Source: Hermetia illucens
Lineage: Eukaryota; Arthropoda; Insecta; Diptera; Stratiomyidae
Assembly: GCF_905115235.1 (NCBI RefSeq)
Contig: NC_051850.1
Coordinates: 161,634,615-161,698,614, forward strand
Direction: 5' to 3'
Length of the DNA: 64,000 bases
Positions 22,190 to 31,900 of this stretch are shown piece after piece. The position numbers and the translations under genes were made by a program. The notes under the pieces are model-generated. The model was not told the DNA's origin. It ran no database searches and saw only the letters and a list, made by a program, of their open reading frames with translations. The stretch's first letter is position 1; each line of letters begins with the position of its first letter.

Positions 22190-23690
22190 CAGAGTTGCCT
22201 CCTGGATGCGCGTAACCAGAGAGGCACTGACATTGGCTTCGAAAGGGATTACCATGTGATGGCCGCGTAATTCACCTGAGAATATCAATGAGTATTGGGC
22301 CGCCATTAAAAATGCTTTTTTCTCGGTTTTTGCGCAGATTGTCGCCCACGTCCTGAAGGGCGTCAAAAGATCTGGTTGACTGTGGAATCGTGGAATCCGA
22401 TTCTCGGACGGAAGGGGTTGAAGACTCTACTGATCGCTACGAGTGATGGTGGGCGTGGCGCGCTTGAACTCCGATGCCGAGCGAAATCCCGTGGCAAGAG
22501 AGAATTTCCAATGGTCAAGGAAGTGGAAAATGCCGCAGATCGCAATGATTTCAGAAATGCATACCGCATCACAATAGAGCTTGGATGTGGTCGCAAATAT
22601 TTCGCTAGTCCTGCGAAAGACTTCTCGTCGACTTCTCATCCACGATAATGAACAACTGAAGAGGTGGAAAGAATACCTCACCACCGGTTCTTAACCGTAT
22701 GACATCCGATGAGTATGACAATTCGAGGGGTATCTACATACTCCTTGTCCTCGCGAAAATAATCTTGGAATGCATCAAAGAACATCTCGAAAACTTGATC
22801 GACAGAGAGCGGGCTATGAATAATTTTGGAACAGTGCGCGGAATTTAGATCTTCAGTGCATTTGCTCTTTATCGATTTCGAGAAAGCTTTCGACAGCATG
22901 AACAGGAAGTGTATCTAGAATGCTCTACGCAGCAGGGGCATTCCGGAGAAATTAATAGCTATTATCAGAGTGACATTGATGACGCAAAATGTCACGTGTT
23001 GTACCGAGGTAAAATTTCGGAGGATTTTGAGATCCAAAGCAGCACCAGCGTTGCATCTTGTCACCGATATTATTTCTTCTTATTATCAGTGACGTTCTTC
23101 ATGCTACCTTGTCCGGAGGAGGTGGAGGATTTCAATGGAAGAAGACATCTTTCCTCTGTGCTCTTTCATCGGGTCGTGGACCTTAACCAAATGGCTATGG
23201 ATTTGGAAAGAGAGACAATTAGAGTCAGACTGAAGATAAACACCAACAAATCCCAAGTTCTCAGTCCAATGGGTCATCGCACTCTTCCTATCTGCATTAA
23301 TGGCCAGAGCATCGAAGGCGTCGATCAATTTGTATATATAGGAAACGTGGTTTTTGCTAACGGTGGCACCGAACTGAATGTTTCCCGAAGCATGAATAGC
23401 GTTGGATCTGCTTACGCTGCCCTGTCGAAAATCTGGAAATGCAGTTATCTCAACACGAAGATCAAGTTGGGACTATTTTGTGCTAGTGTTCTTTCTGTGT
23501 TTCTATATGGGAGTAGCACACGGAAAGTGAACTCCATGTTACCCAAGAGCTCCAAGCTTTGATTAATACCTGTCTGTATCGTATTATCGGATTACGTTGG
23601 CCAGGCACTATCTCAAATGAAGAATTTGATTGGCGCACAGGTCCGGCACTCGTACATGAAAGCGCAAGTAGATAGTATTGCATGTTGAAT
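22190..23690 (+). mobile_element. RTE-like LINE (family 2), plus-strand copy
   Basis: The longest open piece (22909-23562) holds YRGKISEDFEIQS, then LSPMGHRTLPICINGQ, GVDQFVYIGN and LGLFCASVLSVFLYGS, the thumb and C-terminal part of the reverse transcriptase. After it, INTCLYRIIGLRWPGTISNE near 23560-23625 continues in another frame. Upstream, a piece at 22740-22830 reads CIKEHLENLIDRERA. It is decayed but collinear with the 32740 copy. Confidence 0.75.
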
Positions 23691-23699
23691 CCGGCATAT

Positions 23700-24000
23700 T
23701 TGTATTGACAGAATTCATGTTGGAACAAATAAACAGATTCTAATTTCCTTTTCGTCAATGATTTTCATTTATTTTCCGAATACGTATTATAATATTATTC
23801 CGCTGAAGAAGGCAGCAAGTGGCTGCAGAAATACGTACTCGGAAAATAAACGAAAATCGTTGACAAAAAGGATATTAGACTCTGTTTATTTGTTTGGGCA
23901 GTAGATAGGTCACACATTAATGAGGGGCGACAGCTACCTTTCGGGCTACGTCATGCAGTGCAATCTATTCTCCCAGGATGGCCCGATTACATGTGAATGG
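23700..24000. other. short intergenic stretch with inverted similarity
   Basis: AACAAATAAACAGATTCTAA near 23722 recurs inverted near 23870-23900, and ATTTTCCGAATACGTATT near 23770 recurs inverted near 23833. This gives a hairpin of about 180 bp. No gene is seen. Confidence 0.45.
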
Positions 24001-24290
24001 AGGATATAAAATTTTTTTTTACAGAATGAGGCTATGGTGTTTGTCAAATGAAAAGGCTCGATTAGTACTCTTCGAAACTGGTCCCATATTTGCTATCGGG
24101 TGAAAAGGGAGTGAGGGCTCAAAACATGACCTCCAAAAAGTGTTGCAGGTCTCGTTTTTAGAACCTATCCACCCGAAAAATATGAAAAAAATCACTAGTG
24201 CATCTCTACGAAATCTAGGCCTCAAAATAGAAGAAAGATTCTCACATAAAATGAACGCAAAGCCTTTATACCCGAAGCGCCAGCTTCCGG
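24000..24290. repeat. non-coding repeat family N1, fragment
   Basis: Contains AATGAAAAGGCTCGATTAGT, GTGTTGCAGGTCTCG, and an end reading CCTTTATACCCGAAGCGCCA that recurs near 39180 and, inverted, near 43905. Confidence 0.6.
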
Positions 24291-24296
24291 ATACTT

Positions 24297-24892
24297 GATG
24301 GTGGCTGCATTTGTCCATCATCTTCAATTGGGGAGACCTCCAACTCGGTGATATTTTGGGTGTCGAGCAGTTCATCAAAATCCTCAACCCATCGCTCCAA
24401 TATGCGGCGGTATTTCTAACAAAAAGTTTTTATGAATTGAAACTCAACACCGTCTCCGTCGCTAGTAGTAATTTTCTATTCGAAAAACAACTTATACATT
24501 TACTTTGTACTGAAGGCGTTCTTCTCTTCTCCACGACTCAACTGCCCGGTTCCTACACGATTCTTTACTGAATTCTGTCATGACGCCGAAAACCAATTTT
24601 CGCTCTCAAAAATTGTTTTTCGATGTCATGGCGACTGCGATTTGCACTTGCAAGTTGTTCGCTCCTCCACAATGTTATACCTGGGGCTAGCTTCGATGGT
24701 TCTTTCTACTGCCTCGTAGAAGGTATCCTTCTCCGACTCTACAGTTTCCTCTGTAGGGGTGTGAACGTTAATGGGGCTTATATTTCCAAATTTGAGTGTA
24801 TAGGCTTTCGCTTATATTGCAGTCGATAACAACAGGTTTCATTTTTGGCTGATTACTCCGAACATATGATTTACTGAATAGCCACTATAATA
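24297..24892 (-). mobile_element. RTE-type LINE (family 1), copy F, first part
   Basis: 24297-24402 matches about 31000-31110 of the full copy and 24686-24892 matches about 31985-32200. The middle is missing and replaced by an unrelated LTR-like piece. The copy continues beyond the mariner at 26147. Confidence 0.75.
24403..24685 (-). mobile_element. LTR-like fossil piece inside LINE copy F
   Basis: A block of about 280 bp unrelated to the LINE. It contains the same hairpin unit as the Ty3/gypsy fossil at 12108-12148, with the same neighbouring words (GAGCGAACAACTTGC beside GAGCGAGCAACTTGC), in opposite orientation. It is best read as an LTR remnant of the same family, old and incomplete. Confidence 0.45.
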
Positions 24893-26146
24893 TTGGGTTG
24901 GGGAAAAAGAAATGTCGTATTTGTGATCGAAATTTGACGCTTTATTTAACATACTTAGAATTATCCGATCTAAATCAAATATGCACCGTTTTGTTCGCAA
25001 ACTTGTTGCCATTTAGAAGGAAACTTCATTATCCCCCCCCCCCCTCTTTTTATTTGCAAAAAACTCAGGCAGTCAGTTTTCGCAAGCCTCTTTTGAGACC
25101 AACTTAGTAGCACCAAGAGCGTTTTGCATGGACCGGAAGAGATGGTAATCACTTGGTGCTAGGTCCAGATTATACGATAGGTACGATAGGACATTCCATC
25201 CGAGCTCTTGTAGCTTCATCAAAGATGTAGCGGGGTCATCAAAGATGTGTGAGGCCGAGCGTTGTCCTTCATTCTTACTGACCAATTCTGGCCGCTTCTG
25301 GTCAATCGCCTGCTTCAAACGATCGAGTTGCTTACACAAATTGAGGGTCTGGTCATAGTTGAGCAGCTCATAGCGCATGATTCCCTTCCACGAAAGACAC
25401 AGTAAAACCTTCCTGGCCCTCAATCCGGGCTTGGCGGTTTTTTGGGTCGGATCGCCGCGCTTCGACCACGATCTTTTTCGCTTGAGATTTTCGTACGTGA
25501 TCCACCTTTCATCACCAGTCACCATCCGCTTCAAAAATGGGTCGAACTCGTTCCGTTTCAGCAGTGTATCGCAGGCGTTGATTCGGTTCAAGAGATTTTT
25601 TTGCGTCAACTCGTGTGGCACCCAATCATCCAGCTTTTTTTGGAATCCAATCTACTGCAAATGGTTCCAAACGGTTTTATGGTCTATACCCAGTTTCTGG
25701 CTAATCGAGCTAATGCTCACATGCCAGTCTACTTCGATGATTTCGACCATTTTATCGGTTTCTACGACGATTGGTCTACCAGTACGGGGTGTATCTTCGA
25801 CATCCACTGTACCAGAACGAAATCGATCGAACCAACGAAATCGATCGAACCAACGCTGTGCTGCACGAATCAGTACAGTATCGGGCCCATAATCTTCACA
25901 AATTTTTCGGCCGCCTTCGTTGCATTTTTACCTCTTAGGTAGTAAAAATATAAAATATGACGAATTTCTTCCTTGGTGGACTCCATCTTTGACGCGCTAT
26001 AGCTTGAGACTGAAACGTACGATCACAACACTGTCAAAGAGACACTTGTAGCGCAGATCGTCTTCAAATCGCTGTATAGTATGGCCCGATGTGATAAGTA
26101 CAACACAAGATATGTTTAAGTGTCGCCATCTATTTCCCTAACCCAA
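24893..26146 (-). mobile_element. mariner DNA transposon, complete ends, inserted in LINE copy F
   Basis: 1254 bp. The ends read TTGGGTTGGGGAAAAAG and TTGGGTTAGGGAAATAG inward, with a TA at each side (24891-24892 and 26147-26148). The LINE resumes without loss at the right side, and LINE copy A at about 1190 gives the empty site. The transposase is on the minus strand. Confidence 0.95.
24970..25986 (-). pseudogene. mariner transposase, one stop and other damage
   Basis: The frame starts MESTKEEIRHIL at 25986 and reads through the paired DNA-binding helices to KTVWNHLQ, where TAG interrupts it near 25650. It resumes with WVPHELTQKN and MVTGDERWITYEN, the first catalytic Asp. The HQDNAxPH block with the second Asp is disfigured (IFDDPATSL), while DLAPSDYHLFRS with the third is kept. 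An 18-bp tandem duplication (25817-25834 and 25835-25852) repeats WFDRFR in the DNA-binding part. A run of C at 25031-25044 goes with a frame change near the C-terminus. Spacing fits the D34D mariner group. Inactive. Confidence 0.88.
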
Positions 26147-26615
26147 TATATGGTGTGGTGGCTATTCTCTAGGAAACCGGCCTCTGTCCAAGCATCTCTT
26201 GCAACGCTGTTACATCAGTCTTATATTGGGGTAGGGTATCGGCTAGTAGCTGGGCAGTTCCTTTTTTATGCAAATCGTTTTCCATTTTCGTTGACGGATC
26301 CATCGTTTTAAAATCCATCAAATCCGAGGCTCCTTTCGTGGCTACCTAACTTCGGTTCATGTAAGGTTGTCAACCCTACCCAACCCCAAACCTGGAGGAC
26401 CAGTTGGTACAATTTGTCCCGTGTTTAGGCGCGGGAGACTCATCTTCATCCGTCTGAAGTTCTTCATTAAGACAGAATTCCCAGCGATCACCACGTGGAG
26501 GCAGGGATTAGTAGTAGAGCTGTTGGTGTTGGTTCAGCAGGTATTTATGCTCTATCGAGGGTGCCATTTCGCATTTCGCTTTGGGACTTATACTACCCCT
26601 TGACCGCCTAATACT
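26147..26615 (-). mobile_element. RTE-type LINE (family 1), copy F, 5' end
   Basis: Continuation of copy F after the mariner, matching 32205-32690 of the full copy and ending at the same 5' point. Confidence 0.8.
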
Positions 26616-26833
26616 GAAAGATAATGTCTATCCTTTGGTATATTTTTTTGTCTAACCAATATACTCTACTCTAAGCTGGTGTAGTTATTTTAACTGAATC
26701 AATACTGAATAAATTTAAAATCAAAATGTCCTGCAAGTCAGTATAGCTTTCCATCCTTAGGAGATGGAAAAAGTGCGCATGTCCTACAATTTTACGTCAA
26801 AAGGATCCCGGGTCCTTACGCACGGCACGCAAA

Positions 26834-27314
26834 ATGACAACTGATAAACCACCTTCGATAAATCTGAGAAACAAAATAATCCTATTGTACTTGATTGTGT
26901 TTGGGGTGCATCGAACTAGGGCCGCGGATGCTGTTTTCCACTTCCCTGAGTACGGCTACAAGGAAAATAACAAAAACGTGAATACGCCGGAATGTCTTGA
27001 GTTTATTAATAAAAGATTTAACTATTTTCTCATCCTAGGAGCTGACTTTTCGAGAGTTCGAGACATCATGTGAGCAGAGTCCACGTTGTGATACTTTGAA
27101 TGGGGTTGAAAGGGTCCGCTGCACACGGCAATGCATTTCGCCGTCCTGCTACCACGAAATTTACCAATTTGATGAGGTAAGCTTGCCTGGGCGTTGGGGA
27201 ATGTTTAATTGTTGGATTTGATTTCAGCTCGAGGAAGGAGAGATCGATGTAAGACTCAACTCGTTCAAAGGATGCTTCATTCAGGCTTATCGGTCGCAGG
27301 CAAATATGACGTAG
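26834..27314 (+). CDS. small secreted six-cysteine protein, uncharacterised
   Basis: Three exons: 26834-26977, 27039-27176, 27228-27314. The introns are 61 and 51 bp, GT-AG, and all junctions are phase 0. The product has 122 residues. Residues 11-31 are a hydrophobic signal sequence (IILLYLIVFGV) ending near RAADA. The mature part has six cysteines: CEQSPRC, then VRCTRQCISPSC, then GCFIQ after a conserved-looking EIYQFDELEEGEIDV. The first donor (AACGTGAAT) is weak but is the only one that keeps frame, and the acceptor has a strong pyrimidine run. I recall similar small uncharacterised animal proteins but cannot confirm a family. No function is proposed beyond being secreted. Confidence 0.75.
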
Positions 27315-27366
27315 TGTCCAAATAATCTCTATTAGGTACTGTAGCGAGACTGGCAGGCAGAGTAGA

Positions 27367-27372
27367 AATAAA
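27367..27372 (+). other. poly(A) signal of the small secreted protein gene
   Basis: AATAAA 53 nt past the stop and 5 bp short of the last codon of the convergent zinc-finger gene, so the two transcripts probably overlap. Confidence 0.6.
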
Positions 27373-27376
27373 GTCG

Positions 27377-28528
27377 TCACAAACTATCCACTAACTCCGT
27401 CTCCTTGTTTTTGTGGGTCCGCATATGTCGTTTGAGGTCGTATTTTTGAGTAAAGCAACTATCGCAAATCTCACACTTGAAATTTTTCTCGTTGAAATGG
27501 GTCAGCATGTGCCGCTGCAAGTGGTACATTCGCAGGAAGTTCTTCGAGCAAACCGTGCATCCGTACGGTCGTTCCCCGGTGTGTGTTCTCCCGTGTTGGA
27601 TGAGATCGCTTTTGCCTGCAAATCCTTTACCACACGTGATGCATATGTAGTTCTTCTCGCCCGTGTGCTTTACCATGTGGTATTTTAAGTGCGAACTAGT
27701 TTTGAATTTCTTCGAACACACCTGGCACTCGAAGGGGCTCTCGCCGGTATGTAAGCGTTCGTGGGCTATCAGCCCGGCGGATTGAGAGAATTCTTTGTCG
27801 CAAAAGTTGCATTTGTGGGGTTTTTCGCCAGTGTGGAGTCGTTGATGAACTCGAAGGTTGTAGGCGGCTGTGAAACTCTTTGAACAGATTTCGCAGTGAA
27901 ACCGTTTTTCGTCTTGGTGCTGGCGAATATGGGATTTCAGGCGGAGTTTTGTTGTGAATAATTTGTCGCAGATATCGCATTGAAAGAAATTTATTGAGGT
28001 CCTACTTATCAGCCGGGAGGATTCAAAGTTCGCTGGTTGGCTTCCATCAATAGTTACGCTTTGGATTTGAGAGTTCATTGCAGGGTCGTTTGCCTCCTCA
28101 AAATCGGTGGCAGCGTCTTGATCATCTCCATTCATTGCCAGGTACTCTGTGTCTTGTTCAGCTATCGAGTCATCATTGTCAGGGACTATTTCCAGCTCGA
28201 AAACGCATTCTTCTGTGCCTTCGGCATGACTGAAACCGTTCCGAAGTTGCTCATCACTTTCTTCAATTTTCCTTCTGAATTCTACAAAACCTTCAACTTT
28301 ACCCAAGCATTGTAGGCAAATATATTGTGGAAGATTGTCTTCTTGGTTTATCTGTGAATTGGATCCGTTAGAATATTATACCAAGCGAACTTGTATTTGC
28401 TGAAGGACAAAACTCACCTGAACGTTCGCTATGAGCTGTATTTTATCACATATGCGCTCGTCATCGGATTCGTTGAAAATTGAAAAAAGACTTGCAGCTT
28501 CGAAGCATATCCGACAGAACTCCCTCAT
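27377..28528 (-). CDS. ZAD-type C2H2 zinc-finger transcription factor
   Basis: Exons 28528-28418 and 28351-27377, with a 66-bp GT-AG intron in phase 0, give 361 residues. The N-terminus is a ZAD dimerisation domain: CRIC at residues 5-8 and CLQC in the next exon supply the four zinc-binding cysteines. An acidic linker rich in D, E and N follows (about 75-150). The C-terminal half has seven C2H2 fingers, starting FQCDICDKLF and ending CEICDSCFTQKYDLKRHMRT, with TGEKP-type linkers between most. The protein is a nuclear DNA-binding regulator; targets are unknown. It is convergent with the small secreted protein gene and divergent from the 636-residue protein gene. Confidence 0.95.
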
Positions 28529-28900
28529 AATTCTAAAAACGTCCTAATCCGAAAACGCACTTAAATCCGAAACTGTTCAAAGGAGTACTGTTTGTTTACA
28601 AACAGATATCCAGTCCAAGTTCATGACAGCTGACTTCTTGTCATCGCAGAATCCCTACAATTCTATCAGCGGCACTCAAACTGTGAGACACTAACAGCGT
28701 GCAATTTGAATTTCCCTACCAGCAACAGATTACTGCTTATAGGAACCGGAAATAAGCATAAACGCCTAAATCAGGGACAAACAGTCGTCTCCTTAAATAA
28801 AGGACATGTTCAAAAGAGTCCATTTCCGGTTGCACAGCAGTCGTTTGTCTTATGGAGTAGCCTTTGGTAATTTCAATAGCGAAAACGTCGTCCCGCGAAC
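28529..28900. promoter_or_regulatory. shared bidirectional promoter region
   Basis: Only 372 bp separate the ATG of the zinc-finger gene (minus) and that of the 636-residue protein gene (plus). No TATA box is obvious, in contrast to the GST A genes. A small palindrome, TGTTTACAAACA, lies near 28591. The short spacing implies divergent transcription from one region. Confidence 0.55.
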
Positions 28901-31900
28901 ATGGAATCCATTCTTCTGTGCTTGAAGAAATCATTTTTGAAGCAAAATCACTTTTTACAAAAACAAATCTACATCGAAATCCTTGATTTTTTAACAAATT
29001 GTGTTAGTCCCGAGGACAGGAATCTTCTTATTGAGCAACTTTGTCAAGGGGATGTCATCGCAACATTAAATGAAGGATTAACATCAAATCTTGAGACTTT
29101 GTTGGTGATTCTGAAGCTGCTCTGTAACATTTCAGAAAATCCAAAATTCTTTGAAGGGTTTTGGGAGGTCCTGAAAAATATAGCAAGGGCCCTGGTGTTC
29201 CTCACAAAATCAGCGGAGTTTCCAGAAGTGCAAGTGGAATTTGTTGAAGTCATGTTTATGGTGGAAATTCTTCTAAAAAGGTAAGTGGAGAACATAAACA
29301 ATGAAATTGGCTGTAAAGATAAATTCAGGCCATAATTTAAGAAAGAAATTTTAGGCGACTTTTAATTGGGCAGGAAAAGGTAGTATAGACAGTGGCCGAA
29401 AGACACCGAAGTCGCTTAGAGGATCAACATCATCATCATCAACGGCGCAACAACCGGTATCCGACCTATGCCTGCCTTAATAAGGAACTCCAGACATTCC
29501 GGTTTTGCGCCGAGGTCCACCAATTCGATATCCCTAAAAGCTATGTGGCGTCCTGACCTACGCTATCCTTGCATCTCAGGCAGGGTCTGCCTCGTCTTCT
29601 TTTTCTTTTTCTACCATAGATATTGCCCTTATAGGCTTTCCGGGTTGGATCATCCTCATCCATACGGATTTAGTGACCCGCCCATCGCAACCTGTTGAGC
29701 CGGATTTTATTAACAACCAAGCAGTCATGGTTATCTCTCATAGATTTCGTCGTTATGTTGGCTATGGGATCGTCCATCCTCATGTAGGGGGCCAAACATT
29801 CTTTGGAGGATTCTGCTCTCGAACGCGGCCAAGATTTCGCAGTTTTTTTTTTTGCTGAGAACCCAAGCCTCCGAGGAATACATGAGGACTGGCAAGATCA
29901 TAGTCTTGTACGGTAAGAGCTTTGACCCTATGGTGAGACGTTTTGAGTGGAACAGTTTTTGTAAGCTGAAATAGGCCCTGTTGGCTGATAACAACCCTGT
30001 GCGGATTTCATCATCGTAGCTGTTATCGGTTGTGATTTTCGACCCTAGATAGGAGAAATTATCTACGGTCTCAAAGATATTCTTCCCGTTTGACCAGTGC
30101 AGTTTGATGCTGTTGTTTGGCTGGTTTTCGATGCTGACGTTGCCACCATATACTTTGTCTTGCTTTCATTGATATGCAGCCCAAGATCTCTCGCCGCCTG
30201 CTCGATCTGGATGAAGACAGTTTGTACGACTCGGGTGGTTCTTCCCATGATGTCGATATCGTCAGTATAGGCCAGTAGTTGGGTAGACTGGAAGAGGATC
30301 GCACCCTACACATTTACCTCAGCATCACGGATCACTTTCTCGAGGGCCAGGTTAAAGAGGACGCATGATAGCGCATCCCCTTGTCGTAGACCGTTGTTGA
30401 TGTCGAATGGTCTTGAGGGTGATCCTGCTGCTTTCATCTGGCCTCGCACATTGGTCAGGGTCAGCCTAGTCAGTCTTATCAATTTCGTCGGGATACCGAA
30501 TTCTCTCATGGCCGTGTACAGTTTTATCCTGGCTATACTACCATAGGCGGCTTTAAAGTCGATGAATAGATGGTGCAACTGTTGTCCATATTCCAACAGT
30601 TTTTCCATTGCTTGCCGCAGAGAGAAAATCTGATCTGTTGCTGATTTGCCTGGAGTGAAGCCTCTTTGGCATGGGCCAATGATGTTCTGGGCGTATGGGG
30701 CTATTCGGCCTAGCAAGATAGCGGTGAATATCTTATAGATGGTACTCAGCAACGTAATACCTCTATAATTGCTGCGCTGTGTGATGTCTCCCTTTTTATG
30801 TATGAGACAGATAATGACTCGTTGCCAATCGTCAGGCATTGATTCGCTGTCCTATACCTTGAGCACAAGTTGATGAACCACTTGGTGTAATTGGTCGCCT
30901 CCATATTTAACTAATTCGGCTGTAATTCCATCGGCTTCTGGCGACTTATGATTTTTAAGCCGATGAATTGCACGGACTGTTTCTCCTAAACTTGGTGGTG
31001 GCAGTATTTGTCCGTCGTCTTCAGTTGGCGGGACCTCTAACTCGCCGATGTTCTGGTTGTTCAGTAGCTCATCAAAGTACTCAACCCATCGCTCCAATAT
31101 GCCCATTCTGTCGGAAATCAGATTTCCCTCTTTGTCACGGCAGGATGAGCATCGTGGTGTATAAGGCTTCATCCTGCTGACTTGTTGGTAAAACTTGCGC
31201 GCCTGGTGCGGTTGCTCCCTGTACTTTTCGAGTTCACAGACTTGTTGGTTCTCCCAGCCTTCCTTTTTCCGTCTGTGAAGTCGCTTCTCCGCTCGACAGA
31301 GTTCGTGATAAGTCTCTGCGCGTGCCCGCGTTCTTTGAGAATGCAACATTACTGGGTATGCAGCATTCCATTGCTAGCTTACATTCATCGTCAAACCAGC
31401 CGTTCCGACTCTTTTTGCGGCTGGGGCCAAGCATGTTTGTGGCCGTATCAACGATAACGTTCTTCAGGTGGTTGTGAAGATCATTTGTTGATGCTTCATC
31501 TCCATTACCTCTGTTGACTGCGATTATTGCGGCATCTATTTCTCTCTTATAGGCGTTGTGGAGGGCTGTGTTGTGGATAGCTTCAGTTCTCACTCTCACC
31601 TGATTGTCAGAGGGGATTGTAGGTGGTGTGGTAATTTGAGCTCCGAGCACCATGCCAACGAGATAATGGTCTGAGTCTATATTGACCCCCCTATATGTTC
31701 TGACTTTCTTCAAGGTAAGAGAGGTGGCGGCGTTCAATCAACACGTGGTCAATTTGGTTGAAAGTGGTCCCGTCTGAAGAGGCCCACGTATGTTTGTGAA
31801 CCGTTTTCCGCGCAAACTAGATACTTCCAACAACCATTTCGTGTGATGCTGCTAACTGGATAATGCACAATCCGTTATCATTGGTATCCTTATGTAAGTT

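Noticed and set aside
25377-25942. Two overlapping plus-strand open frames of about 170 residues.
   Set aside because: Antisense shadows of the mariner transposase.
26834-27073. A single-exon 79-residue protein reading straight through the first intron.
   Set aside because: Its C-terminal part is intronic; splicing at 26978-27038 yields the cysteine-rich protein with better signals.
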